NCBI RefSeq assembly: GCF_025949665.1
Contig: NZ_JAPDFT010000006.1
Location: forward strand, 62,001-126,000
Length of the DNA: 64,000 nt
Source: Chryseobacterium viscerum
GTDB taxonomy: Bacteria > Bacteroidota > Bacteroidia > Flavobacteriales > Weeksellaceae
Direction of reading: 5' to 3'
This document shows, one piece after another, positions 7,034 through 15,519 of the stretch. The notes under the pieces are model-generated. The model did not search any database. It was given only the letters and a program-made list of their open reading frames with translations, and was not told where the DNA came from. The translations under genes and the position numbers were made by a program. Numbering within the stretch: position 1 is the stretch's first letter; each line of letters starts with the position of its first letter.

Positions 7034-10000
7034 TATCGATGCTTTACAAGCAGCCAGCTCGAATATTTTACCATGAGAGAAGAGCCATACTCCGTCCAGC
7101 TGATAAAATACCAATAGGTTGCTGTAGGGACATATCTTCCACCTATTCTTCCGTCCCAGGTGTATCTGTTTTCCGGAGTTCCTCTGAAGACTTCTGCACC
7201 ATACCGGTCAAAGATCCTGAATACAAGATTATCATTGGCCATTAAAGCAGAATAGTCTATTCCTTCATTATAACCATCTCCATTCGGAGTAATCGTGTTG
7301 ATCAGGTTAATAATGGCAAATGGTTTTTTGACTTCTTCACACATTTTAGAATCTCTTACAAATACATTGTGTGCTCCTCTTGGTACGTTGTAGAATACGT
7401 TGGAACTCTGCCATACCACACCATCCAAAGAATATTCGTAAGGCGGGGTACCACCGCTTACTCCAACTTTTACCGTTGTTCCATCAATTTCAATAGATGT
7501 AATCATAGGAAGCGGCAATTCTGTAACATTCACATACTGTTTGTAAACGCAGCCATTGAAGGTAAGCTCTACCCAATAACTTCCAGGGGCAACATTGGTG
7601 ATAGAAGGTGTAGTAGCTCCAGTGCTCCATAAATATCTTTCAAAGCCAGGCCCTGCATCCAATGTAGTAGTGGTTTTTGGGCAGATAGCCTTATCTTTTA
7701 ATACATCCGATTTTTTAGGAACTTTAATGTTGATTTTAAGAGTACCTGCTTCCGGACAGACTCCATTTTTTTCAAAACGGATATAATAAGTTTGTGAAGT
7801 TGTAATATTAACAGGTGATGAAACGATATTTACATTATTCTGAGCATCCGCCAAAGTTGCGTGAAAAGTGAAAGTGACATTGGGATCTAAGGTAAACTGA
7901 GGGATAAACTGAGCCAAATTCACACTTTTTATTCCATCCAGATCATCATCACAAACGCTTTCCGTAACGGTTTTGGTAATCAATGTTACTTTAGCTCCTA
8001 TACTGAATTGTAAAGGTTTGATCACAGAGGCACAGCCATCCGGAGAATCTACTCTGATGTAAATTGTAGTGGTTGCTGTATAACTCCAGCTGTTAGGAAG
8101 AGTATTGTTATTTCCGGCATTGGCATCTGCAAGATTTGCGTAATACCTTACATTCGTAAAGTAGTTAGGATTATTAAGTACAATAGGAGTGATATTGGAA
8201 AGGATGAGAGTAACGGTTCCATCCAGATTATCATCACAGAAAATGCCATTGTAGTTATCCAAAACAATTGCTTTATTGAAAAGAGATAGTGTAATTTGTG
8301 CAATACTTTTACAGCCAATATTATTTTTGACAACAGCATATATGATGGTAGCATTCGGTGCTGTATACGATGTTGTATTGGTGATCAATGCTGCGGCATT
8401 TTCATTTTGAGCATCTATAAGGGTAGGATAGTAGGTGATGGTAACAGGTGAATTATTGGTAACATTGGCAGTTGTCAAGTTGAATGTGCCCTGTCCGTTT
8501 ATATCACAGGCAGATAATGTTGTGTTCATTACAGTAAGAGCCTGAATATTGATGGTAACTGTTATCGTTTCACAATCCGGAAAGTCCGGATCATTTCCAC
8601 AGAATGTATAAGTGAAGGTATCTGTTCCGGATGTACCGGGAGTATTTACCGTATATGTAATGATTCCTGTAGCAGGGTTTACCACTGCAGTACCCAGAGC
8701 AGGAGCTGTTGTAATCGCTACCGTGCCGGGAACAGGAGTTTGTGATGAGCTGCTGAAGGCTGGGGTTATAGTCTGCGAAGTACATACATTGTAAGAAGCA
8801 TTGGAAAGTTTTGTACAATTCAGGACTTTAAATTTTTCAGTGACTAAAGGTGCACAGCTTCCCATTGTTACAGAGCATGTATAATTTCCGGGTAGTGTAG
8901 GGGTGATTGAAGATGCTGTAGCTCCCGGAACAAGTGTGCCGTTTCTGTACCATTGATAAGTATCATAGATAAGCGGGTCTACTGTAAGAACAATACCTGG
9001 AATACAGCCGACACCTGATTGTAAAATAACGGGCTGCGTAGGAAAACCGGCAAAAAAGCCTCCATATCCTACGGCATCACTTCCAGCGGTGATTCCTGCC
9101 ATAATAGCTTTGTTTGAAACTACAGTAATGGTACCCGTTACATTGGGAATTCCATAAGTAACCCAGTTGGTAGTTCCTGTCATGTTATAAGGACCTGTTA
9201 TCGCAGGAGGATTAGCCCCATTTACTGTAATAACAGCTCCTCTTTCCGTTATAAGATTCAGTTTTGTCGGGATGTTCAGAATACCTCCGGGATTACCATT
9301 GGAATGAACAAAGTTTTCATTAATAAGACCGAGTTCATTAATTTGTTTCGGAAGGTAACAGTTCAAAGCCGGGATAAAATTGAATCCTCCGGTAGCTGTT
9401 TCATTTCCCGAATTTGAATCTCCGGCTAAAATCTGATAGACATAAGCGTTTTTTGATGTTTTGACATATAAATTATAATGCCCGTTTCCCTGAAGAATAT
9501 ATTTGGAATCAGGAATAACAAAATATTTTCCTGCATTAATGGTAGCTACAGGAGGTATTTCATTGTTGACAAAGATCTGAGTATTGTCCTCAGTGGCAAT
9601 AACAACAGCGCCTTCCATATTGGCACCTATCGGTCCGTTCCCTTTTACAAGGGCAAATTCATTTCCAAGCCTGTTAACAGGTACGGCCTGATCCATTAAA
9701 ATATCTGAACTGGATGGGAAATTTCCTGCATATTGCCCGTTAAAATTTCCATTGGTTACATTGACAGGTTTGTCTGAAATAATTTTTGAACCAATAAAAC
9801 CATCAAAGTTTCCTGCTATATCCCCGATTCCGTCAATGATGTAAGACTGTCCTTTATTTAAAGTAAATGTCATTGTAGGGTTGGTAGCTCCGGTGGTTCC
9901 ATTAGAAAACTGAACGGCAGGGTTGTATCCGGAAATGGTGACGGTGGTGTTATCTTCTGTGGCCAGTACACTGGTCATGAAATTCAGAATATTGTTGCTC

Positions 10001-10431
10001 ACTGTGATAGGAGCAGAAGCTGCGTAAAACGTTTTTCCAGTAGAAGGAATTCCCTTGGAAGTAATGATTTCCGCGTGGTTGAATACCGAGAACCTTAAAT
10101 TGGCATAAAAAGGAAATTCTGCTTTAAGGTATAACCCTTTGGTTGTAGGGGTAAATAAATCCGTCTGTTGTGTAGTAATTATATAATTCCTTAATACATC
10201 AAATTTCTGCGGATTATTTTTGCTGATATTTACCGTTCCGATCAGAACATTATTGTTATAAATATTTACAGGAAAAGGAGTTGTTCTGCTGGTGGATAAA
10301 TACAGTTTCTGATAAGGATTGGGAGCGCCAGTCCTGTCTACCATCGGGGCAAACCAATGCTCTCGGTCCAATTGGGCAAAAGCAGAGGTGAAAATATAAA
10401 ATATAAATAAAAAAGATAGAATTTTCTTCAT
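7033..10431 (-). CDS. Large T9SS type-B surface protein with IgGFc-binding-like N-terminus
   Basis: The 1132-residue product has a signal peptide (about residues 1-19), then REHWFAPMVDRTG and a beta-rich region to about residue 470. That region resembles the IgGFc-binding protein N-terminal domain (for example ITSKGIPSTGKTFYAA and SVLATEDNTTVTISGY). Ig-like and cadherin-like modules follow, with repeated acidic words such as CDDNLDGTVTL and CDDDLDGIKSV. The C-terminus, ITPNGDGYNEGIDYSAL to the end, is the gliding-motility-associated (CHU_C) type-B sorting domain, with FRIFDRYGAEVFRG and YTWDGRIGG. It should be exported by the type IX system to the cell surface or medium. It is a tandem paralog of the 10546-13368 gene but has extra internal modules. 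Ligand unknown. Confidence 0.85.
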   Translation of the reverse strand: MKKILSFLFIFYIFTSAFAQLDREHWFAPMVDRTGAPNPYQKLYLSTSRTTPFPVNIYNNNVLIGTVNISKNNPQKFDVLRNYIITTQQTDLFTPTTKGLYLKAEFPFYANLRFSVFNHAEIITSKGIPSTGKTFYAASAPITVSNNILNFMTSVLATEDNTTVTISGYNPAVQFSNGTTGATNPTMTFTLNKGQSYIIDGIGDIAGNFDGFIGSKIISDKPVNVTNGNFNGQYAGNFPSSSDILMDQAVPVNRLGNEFALVKGNGPIGANMEGAVVIATEDNTQIFVNNEIPPVATINAGKYFVIPDSKYILQGNGHYNLYVKTSKNAYVYQILAGDSNSGNETATGGFNFIPALNCYLPKQINELGLINENFVHSNGNPGGILNIPTKLNLITERGAVITVNGANPPAITGPYNMTGTTNWVTYGIPNVTGTITVVSNKAIMAGITAGSDAVGYGGFFAGFPTQPVILQSGVGCIPGIVLTVDPLIYDTYQWYRNGTLVPGATASSITPTLPGNYTCSVTMGSCAPLVTEKFKVLNCTKLSNASYNVCTSQTITPAFSSSSQTPVPGTVAITTAPALGTAVVNPATGIITYTVNTPGTSGTDTFTYTFCGNDPDFPDCETITVTINIQALTVMNTTLSACDINGQGTFNLTTANVTNNSPVTITYYPTLIDAQNENAAALITNTTSYTAPNATIIYAVVKNNIGCKSIAQITLSLFNKAIVLDNYNGIFCDDNLDGTVTLILSNITPIVLNNPNYFTNVRYYANLADANAGNNNTLPNSWSYTATTTIYIRVDSPDGCASVIKPLQFSIGAKVTLITKTVTESVCDDDLDGIKSVNLAQFIPQFTLDPNVTFTFHATLADAQNNVNIVSSPVNITTSQTYYIRFEKNGVCPEAGTLKINIKVPKKSDVLKDKAICPKTTTTLDAGPGFERYLWSTGATTPSITNVAPGSYWVELTFNGCVYKQYVNVTELPLPMITSIEIDGTTVKVGVSGGTPPYEYSLDGVVWQSSNVFYNVPRGAHNVFVRDSKMCEEVKKPFAIINLINTITPNGDGYNEGIDYSALMANDNLVFRIFDRYGAEVFRGTPENRYTWDGRIGGRYVPTATYWYFISWTEYGSSLMVKYSSWLLVKHR

Positions 10432-10450
10432 TCAGCAGTAGTATTTATCA

Positions 10451-10458
10451 CAAATTTA
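10451..10458 (-). promoter_or_regulatory. -7 promoter box of the 7033-10431 gene
   Basis: The minus strand reads TAAATTTG, matching TAnnTTTG, 20 bases before the ATG. No good TTG is visible at -33. Confidence 0.5.
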
Positions 10459-10496
10459 ATAATAAAAAGTATTAAATGCTTGAAAATGTAATAAAA

Positions 10497-10522
10497 AAGC
10501 CACGATTATGAAATCGTGGCTT
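10497..10522 (-). terminator. Terminator of the 10546-13368 gene
   Basis: AAGCCACGAT (10497-10506) pairs with ATCGTGGCTT (10513-10522). On the minus strand the stem is followed by TTTTTTATT. It separates the two giant paralogs, so each is its own unit. Confidence 0.85.
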
Positions 10523-10545
10523 ACCAATATGGTTTTAACTAATTA

Positions 10546-13368
10546 TTACTCTCTGTTTTTGACAAGAATCCAACCTGTATATTTTATTGGAGTCTTTTCT
10601 TTATTGGATTCATTCCAGTTGATATGATACCAGTATGTTCCTGTTCCAAGTTTCTTATCAAAGTGTTTTCCGTCCCATCTGTAGTTGTTGAATTTATTTC
10701 CGGTAAATACCATATTTCCATATCTGTCATATACTACAAAACTTAGGTTTTCTTTATAAGCAAGCTCACTGTAATCTATATAGTCATTTACGTTATCCCC
10801 ATTAGGAGTAATGGCATTTAATAGATTAGGAATCGTAATTTCTACAGCAGTAGGAGTACAGTTATAAAAATCTTTTACATAGAAAGTATGCTGTCCTCTT
10901 GTTAAACCTGTGAAGACATTTGAATCCTGCCAGTTAGCAGTTCCGTCAACCGCATATTTGAGAGGTGCTTTACCTCCGCTTACAATTACTGTTGCTGTAT
11001 TGTTATTGATCTCAATGGTTTGGATTACCGGATCTTCAACTTTTTTAACTTTTACCGTCTGAGGAAGGAAACATCCGTTCTTACCAAGTATTACAGTGTA
11101 TTCTCCAACACCTACGTCTCTGATACCTGAAGTGGTAGCACCAGTGCTCCATTGGTAAGAGTCATATCCGGGACCTGCATCCAGATTGGTTTTAGCATCC
11201 ATACAGATATACTGATCTACCAATATCGGAGATTTTTTGATTGGAAGTACAATTAATTCAATTTTTGCATTTGCTGTACATCCTTCAGCGGTTGTTACTT
11301 TCACATATACGAATCCTCCTGTTGAAGGGAAATTATCCGGTGTTGTGATTTCATTGATTCCAGCAGTAAGATCATTCAGAGTACGGTAGTATTTTTTAGT
11401 AACGGCATTATAATCTGTTACTTTAGCTTTCGTAAGATCAAAATAAGCATAAGGAGCTACATCATACCAGCAAGCCTTAATAGAAGTATCCGTTACAATG
11501 AATGGTACTACAGTAAGGTTTAGTGTTACCTGCTCACAATCTGTAAACTCAACTGAGTTTCCACAGAATTTATAAACTATTTTATCAGGTCCTAAATATC
11601 CTGCATTTGGAGTATAAGTGATTGTTCCGTTTGGATTCACCACTGCTGTTCCTTTTGTAGGAGGCGTTAAAATTATTACTGTACTTGGCACCACAGTCTG
11701 AGTGGATGAAGTAAACGCAGGGGTAATAATTTTAGTAGAACAAGCATTAAGAGCCTGTGTTGTTTCTTTTAAACACGTTTGTACTTTATAGATAGGTGTT
11801 GTAACAGGAGGACATGTTCCCATTGTTACTTTAACCGTGTAATTTCCTGATTGTGTAGGAGTGTAAGTGTAAGAAGTTGCCCCTGCAATAGCTACTCCGT
11901 CACGATACCACTGATAGGTTTCGTATCCGTCATCTAATTCAAGAATAATTCCTGGTACACATTCACCTGTTTTTTTGGCGATTACAGGAATGGATGAGAA
12001 TCCTGCAAAATAACCTCCGTATCCTGCAGAACTGAATCCTCCGTTGATACCTGCTGTTACTGCTTTTGTAGAAGTGATTTTAATATTTCCGCTTACTCCG
12101 GTGATCCCATATGTTACCCAGTTAGAATTTCCTGTTACAGGATATGGTCCGTCTGTTGTTGCTACTGGGGCATCATTTACCATTACAGTAGCTCCGGTTT
12201 CTGTTAAGATATTTAATTTTACAATAATATCCTGAACTGCACTAGCTCCTGCTGGCCCAATAGGCATTTCATTGATCTTTCCGATTTCATCAATTTTTCT
12301 CGGAAGGAAACAGTTCAATGGTGGTATATAGTTGAATCCATTGGTCGCTTCACTTCCCAGAATTCCAATAAATTGGTATAAGTATACATTTTTAGTTGTA
12401 GAGATGAACATATTTGAATGTCCTGAAGTACCCTGAGCCACATAGCTGGTTTCATTTATTCTGTACCAGTCTCCGGCAGCAAGTGTTGCAACAGAAGTAC
12501 CACCTCCATTTAAAAATACTTCAGTGTTATCTTCAGTAGCAACAATAAGGCCTCCTTCCATATTTTGGGTGGGAGCAGTAGACCTTGTTTTTACCATTGC
12601 AAAAGTATTTCCAAGTCTGTCAACCGGTACAGACTGATCCAGAACCGGATCACTTCCTGAAGGGGAAGTGGAGAAGTTGGCATTACAGCTTCCGTTAGTA
12701 AGTGTTACTGGTTTGTCAGCTACTATTTTTGCACCGATAAAACCAGTCTTGTTGGCAGACTGAGATCCGGATCCTGCAAAAATGAAGGATTGTCCTTTCT
12801 GTAATGTAAAAGAATGAGTGTTACCAGTAGGAGTTCCATTGATGAATACTACTCCGGCAGTAGGGTTCCATGATACTGTTACGTTGGTATTATCTTCAGT
12901 GGCAAGTACACCTGCTGTAAAGTTCTGAATACTGCTGGTAATGGTATTGGGAGCCGTAGCAACGAAGAATGTTTTTCCAATTCCTGCTCTTCCTTTACTG
13001 GTGATTACTTCCCCGTGAACACTTTGGGCAAGTCTTAAACTACAGTAGAAAGGTTTTGCTGCTTTTAAATAAAGTCCTTTATTACCCACATTGAATGCTT
13101 CAGTAGAGGTACCTGTTGAGATAAGGTTATTGGCAACTTTGTAGGTTTGCGGGCTGCCTTTACTGATGGTAACTGTAGTAACTAGAGTATTATTGTTATA
13201 AATGGTTACATCAATGGGAGTTGGTGAATCAGTGGAAAGGTATATCATATTGGTATATCCTCCGACACTGTCATAATAAGGAGCAATCCAATGCTCGGTA
13301 TCCCTTTGCGCAAAGAGTGTATTAATTGTAAAAAAAATTAATACCAGACTGAGTAGAAATCTTTTCAT
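10546..13368 (-). CDS. T9SS type-B surface protein with IgGFc-binding-like N-terminus (paralog)
   Basis: The 940-residue product has a signal peptide (MKRFLLSLVLIFFTINTLFAQ), then TEHWIAPYYDSVGG and the same beta-rich N-terminal domain as its neighbour (GVLATEDNTNVTVSW, VDRLGNTFAMVK, EGGLIVATEDNTEVFLNG). Next come PKD/Ig-like modules (CVPGIILELDDGYETYQWYRDG; LTPPTKGTAVVNPNGTITY) and a closing type-B sorting domain, ITPNGDNVNDYIDYSEL with FVVYDRYGNMVFTG and YRWDGKHFDKK. Conserved cysteines flank the modules. Domain order matches the 7033-10431 protein apart from modules missing in the middle, so the pair arose by duplication. Surface display via type IX secretion is inferred; ligand unknown. 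Confidence 0.85.
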   Translation of the reverse strand: MKRFLLSLVLIFFTINTLFAQRDTEHWIAPYYDSVGGYTNMIYLSTDSPTPIDVTIYNNNTLVTTVTISKGSPQTYKVANNLISTGTSTEAFNVGNKGLYLKAAKPFYCSLRLAQSVHGEVITSKGRAGIGKTFFVATAPNTITSSIQNFTAGVLATEDNTNVTVSWNPTAGVVFINGTPTGNTHSFTLQKGQSFIFAGSGSQSANKTGFIGAKIVADKPVTLTNGSCNANFSTSPSGSDPVLDQSVPVDRLGNTFAMVKTRSTAPTQNMEGGLIVATEDNTEVFLNGGGTSVATLAAGDWYRINETSYVAQGTSGHSNMFISTTKNVYLYQFIGILGSEATNGFNYIPPLNCFLPRKIDEIGKINEMPIGPAGASAVQDIIVKLNILTETGATVMVNDAPVATTDGPYPVTGNSNWVTYGITGVSGNIKITSTKAVTAGINGGFSSAGYGGYFAGFSSIPVIAKKTGECVPGIILELDDGYETYQWYRDGVAIAGATSYTYTPTQSGNYTVKVTMGTCPPVTTPIYKVQTCLKETTQALNACSTKIITPAFTSSTQTVVPSTVIILTPPTKGTAVVNPNGTITYTPNAGYLGPDKIVYKFCGNSVEFTDCEQVTLNLTVVPFIVTDTSIKACWYDVAPYAYFDLTKAKVTDYNAVTKKYYRTLNDLTAGINEITTPDNFPSTGGFVYVKVTTAEGCTANAKIELIVLPIKKSPILVDQYICMDAKTNLDAGPGYDSYQWSTGATTSGIRDVGVGEYTVILGKNGCFLPQTVKVKKVEDPVIQTIEINNNTATVIVSGGKAPLKYAVDGTANWQDSNVFTGLTRGQHTFYVKDFYNCTPTAVEITIPNLLNAITPNGDNVNDYIDYSELAYKENLSFVVYDRYGNMVFTGNKFNNYRWDGKHFDKKLGTGTYWYHINWNESNKEKTPIKYTGWILVKNRE

Positions 13369-13390
13369 GTGTATGGAATTAGGATTTCTA

Positions 13391-13398
13391 CAAAATTA
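13391..13398 (-). promoter_or_regulatory. Nearer -7 box of the 10546-13368 gene
   Basis: The minus strand reads TAATTTTG, 22 bases before the ATG. A second full match, TATCTTTG, lies at 13574-13581, so two promoters are possible. Confidence 0.45.
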
Positions 13399-13530
13399 AA
13401 ATAAAAAATGAAATACTTTTAATAAAATATAAAGAAATGTTAAAAAAATATTCCCGATTTCTAAATAAAAGCCTTCTTGGGTATGAAACTGGCAATTGAG
13501 TTTTACGTAAGTCTATCGAATAACATGTTG

Positions 13531-13554
13531 ATATATCTCATTATTGAGATATAT
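13531..13554. repeat. Perfect inverted repeat ATATATCTCA / TGAGATATAT
   Basis: Ten-base arms at 13531-13540 and 13545-13554 are separated by TTAT. It lies between tsf and the 940-residue protein gene, just downstream of the distal -7 box. It could be an operator or a 5' mRNA hairpin. On the plus strand TTTTG follows, but no plus-strand gene precedes it. Confidence 0.45.
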
Positions 13555-13672
13555 TTTGTTTGATTTTTCGTGACAAAGATAATTTTTATCGGAAGGCTTA
13601 TGTTAAATTTTGCTTAATTACCCCAGATATCAGTCTGTGTATTATTACAATTGAAGGATTTTGTGAATAAAA

Positions 13673-13697
13673 AATCCCGGTGAATTTCACCGGGATT
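13673..13697 (-). terminator. Terminator of tsf
   Basis: AATCCCGGTGA pairs with TCACCGGGATT around a three-base loop. The minus strand continues with TTTTTATTC. Confidence 0.85.
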
Positions 13698-13719
13698 CAA
13701 TATTTTTTTGAAGATGAGC

Positions 13720-14544
13720 TTATAAGCTTACTCTTACAAATCCTGTTACTTTTAGATCTGCGTTTACAGATTTTACATAGTCAGCAACTGAGATACTTCC
13801 GTCTTTAATGAAATCCTGGTGTACCAAAGTATTGTCTTTGTAGAATCTCTGCATTTTACCTTTAAGGATATTATCGATAATATTTGCAGGCTTACCTTCT
13901 TCAGTAAGTTTGTGTCTTTCGATCTCTAATTCTTTATCAATAGTTTCCTGAGAAACTCTTGTTTCGTCCAAAGCGATTGGGTTCATAGCAGCAACCTGCA
14001 TAGAAACAGCTTTAGCAGCTTCGTCAGCTCCTTCTACTTTAGCAGAAAGAGAAGAGATTGCAGCAATTTTGTTTCCAGCGTGGATATAAGCTCCTAAGAA
14101 ATCTCCCTGAATTCTTTCGAAAGATCCGATTTCAATTTTCTCACCGATAACTCCTGTTTGCTCAACTAATTTTTCAGCAACAGTCATTCCGTGGAAATCT
14201 GTAGCTAAAAGCTCTTCTTTAGTAGCAGCAAAAATTGCCATTTCAGCTAATTCATAAGCTAGTTCGATGAACGCTTCATTTTTAGCAACGAAGTCAGTTT
14301 CGCAGTTTAGAGAGATTACTACACCTAAAGTGTTGTCTTCGTTTACTCTTGCGATTACTGCACCTTCAGCAGATTCTCTGTCAGCTCTGTTAGCAGCAAC
14401 TTTCTGTCCTTTTTTTCTAAGGATATCTACCGCTTTTTCGAAGTCTCCTTCAGCTTCAACTAGAGCTTTCTTGCAGTCCATCATACCTGCACCTGTTTGG
14501 TTTCTCAATTTTGCTACGTCTGCAGCAGCTGGTGTATAAGACAT
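13720..14544 (-). CDS. tsf: Elongation factor Ts
   Basis: EF-Ts is the nucleotide exchange factor that releases GDP from EF-Tu. The 274-residue product starts MSYTPAAADVAKLRNQTGAGMMDCKKAL (the UBA-like N-terminal domain). It contains the core motif NCETDFVAKNEAF, which contacts EF-Tu, and the late NPIALDE and VHQDFIKDGSISVADYV. Length is typical. It has its own promoter (-7 box at 14607-14614) and terminator (13673-13697). It is oriented against rpsB and lies 11.3 kb from it, whereas the rpsB-tsf pair is adjacent in most bacteria. Confidence 0.97.
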   Translation of the reverse strand: MSYTPAAADVAKLRNQTGAGMMDCKKALVEAEGDFEKAVDILRKKGQKVAANRADRESAEGAVIARVNEDNTLGVVISLNCETDFVAKNEAFIELAYELAEMAIFAATKEELLATDFHGMTVAEKLVEQTGVIGEKIEIGSFERIQGDFLGAYIHAGNKIAAISSLSAKVEGADEAAKAVSMQVAAMNPIALDETRVSQETIDKELEIERHKLTEEGKPANIIDNILKGKMQRFYKDNTLVHQDFIKDGSISVADYVKSVNADLKVTGFVRVSL

Positions 14545-14606
14545 AATATCTATTATTTTTTTTATTTAAGATTAGTATTAATTTTTAGCTTAAATTTAGA
14601 GCAGTG

Positions 14607-14614
14607 CAAAGATA
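14607..14614 (-). promoter_or_regulatory. -7 promoter box of tsf
   Basis: The minus strand reads TATCTTTG followed by GCA, a full match to TAnnTTTG. It lies 62 bases before the start codon, giving a leader of about 55 bases. Confidence 0.65.
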
Positions 14615-14689
14615 ATGATTTTAATGATAAACTAAAAAATGACTTTTCACGTTATTAATATATTTAATACTATTTTAAAGATTTGATTA

Positions 14690-15463
14690 ATGAAAAAAAT
14701 CTTATTCCTTCTATTTATATGCATTTTCTCACTTGGTTTTTCCCAAAAAAAGAAAAAAACAAAATCTAAAGCTGTTGTTGAAAAAGAAACTGTAATTATC
14801 TATACAGAGCAGGAAGCCGAGATTTCAAAAGAAGCCAGAGTAATTGCTGGCTTTTTGAAACAGAATCCGGGGCATGCTAAAACAGATTATTTTAAAAGAA
14901 AACTGATTGATATTATCATGGCAGGTAATTCTCCTGAAGCAAAACCTACGATCAGACCAATCAGCAAAGAAAAAATTGAAAACATCGTTAAGAATAATGA
15001 GTTGAACAGCGGTAAAACCATGGCTGCAAATAAAACCTATACAGCCAATGGCAAGCCTGTTTCAAATAATACCGCTGCCGCTATTGAAGCCTTAAAAGAA
15101 GAAAGGAGAACAACTACCTTTGCTTCGGTAGGCTCTGCAGGCTCAGCAAAAAGTGCTGGTACTTCTAAAGCCGGGCCTAGTGAAGAAAATAAAAAAACAG
15201 CAGCAATGCTTACCCATCTTTTTAATAATGATATCAACAAAAATGAAGCATATATCAATATTAAAAACAGATCTTCATGTAATCTTATTGTAAAGATAAG
15301 CGGTAAAAAATATTATAATCTGAGTGTTCCTGCAAGAGGAGAGAATTTTATTCTGGTAGATAAAGGAGAATATGTTATGACAACAATGGTATGTGACGCC
15401 AAGTATTCTGCTTTGAAAAAGATTAGCCAGGATATTGAAATTGCACTTAATGTTGCAGATTAG
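14690..15463 (+). CDS. Secreted protein of the DUF6759-like family
   Basis: The 257-residue product has a signal peptide (MKKILFLLFICIFSLGFSQ), then a strongly basic segment (KKKKTKSKAVV). A helical region follows, with SKEARVIAGFLKQNPGHAKTDY and an Ala/Ser-rich linker near residues 140-165. The C-terminal domain has NKKTAAMLTHLFNNDINKNEAY, SSCNLIVKISGKKYYNLSVP, ARGENFILVDKGEYVM and VCDAKYSALKKI, with the family cysteine pair. It is divergent from tsf, convergent with accA, and shares the terminator at 15484-15515. It is the only member of the family in the window on the plus strand. Function unknown. Confidence 0.75.
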   Translation: MKKILFLLFICIFSLGFSQKKKKTKSKAVVEKETVIIYTEQEAEISKEARVIAGFLKQNPGHAKTDYFKRKLIDIIMAGNSPEAKPTIRPISKEKIENIVKNNELNSGKTMAANKTYTANGKPVSNNTAAAIEALKEERRTTTFASVGSAGSAKSAGTSKAGPSEENKKTAAMLTHLFNNDINKNEAYINIKNRSSCNLIVKISGKKYYNLSVPARGENFILVDKGEYVMTTMVCDAKYSALKKISQDIEIALNVAD

Positions 15464-15483
15464 AAGAGAAGAAAACTAAAATA

Positions 15484-15515
15484 AAAAAGGTTAAGAAGAA
15501 ATTCTTAACCTTTTT
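15484..15515. terminator. Bidirectional terminator between a DUF6759-like gene and accA
   Basis: A perfect 14-base stem, AAAAAGGTTAAGAA with TTCTTAACCTTTTT, encloses GAAA. The A and T runs at the stem base allow it to work for both converging genes. Confidence 0.9.
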
Positions 15516-15519
15516 ATTT

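Larger units (their letters stand above)
13369..13672. other. Long upstream region with two -7 boxes and an inverted repeat
   Basis: No gene is seen. On the minus strand there are TAnnTTTG boxes at 13391-13398 and 13574-13581. If the distal one is used, the 10546-13368 transcript has a leader of about 200 bases containing the inverted repeat at 13531-13554. The rest is AT-rich. Confidence 0.5.
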
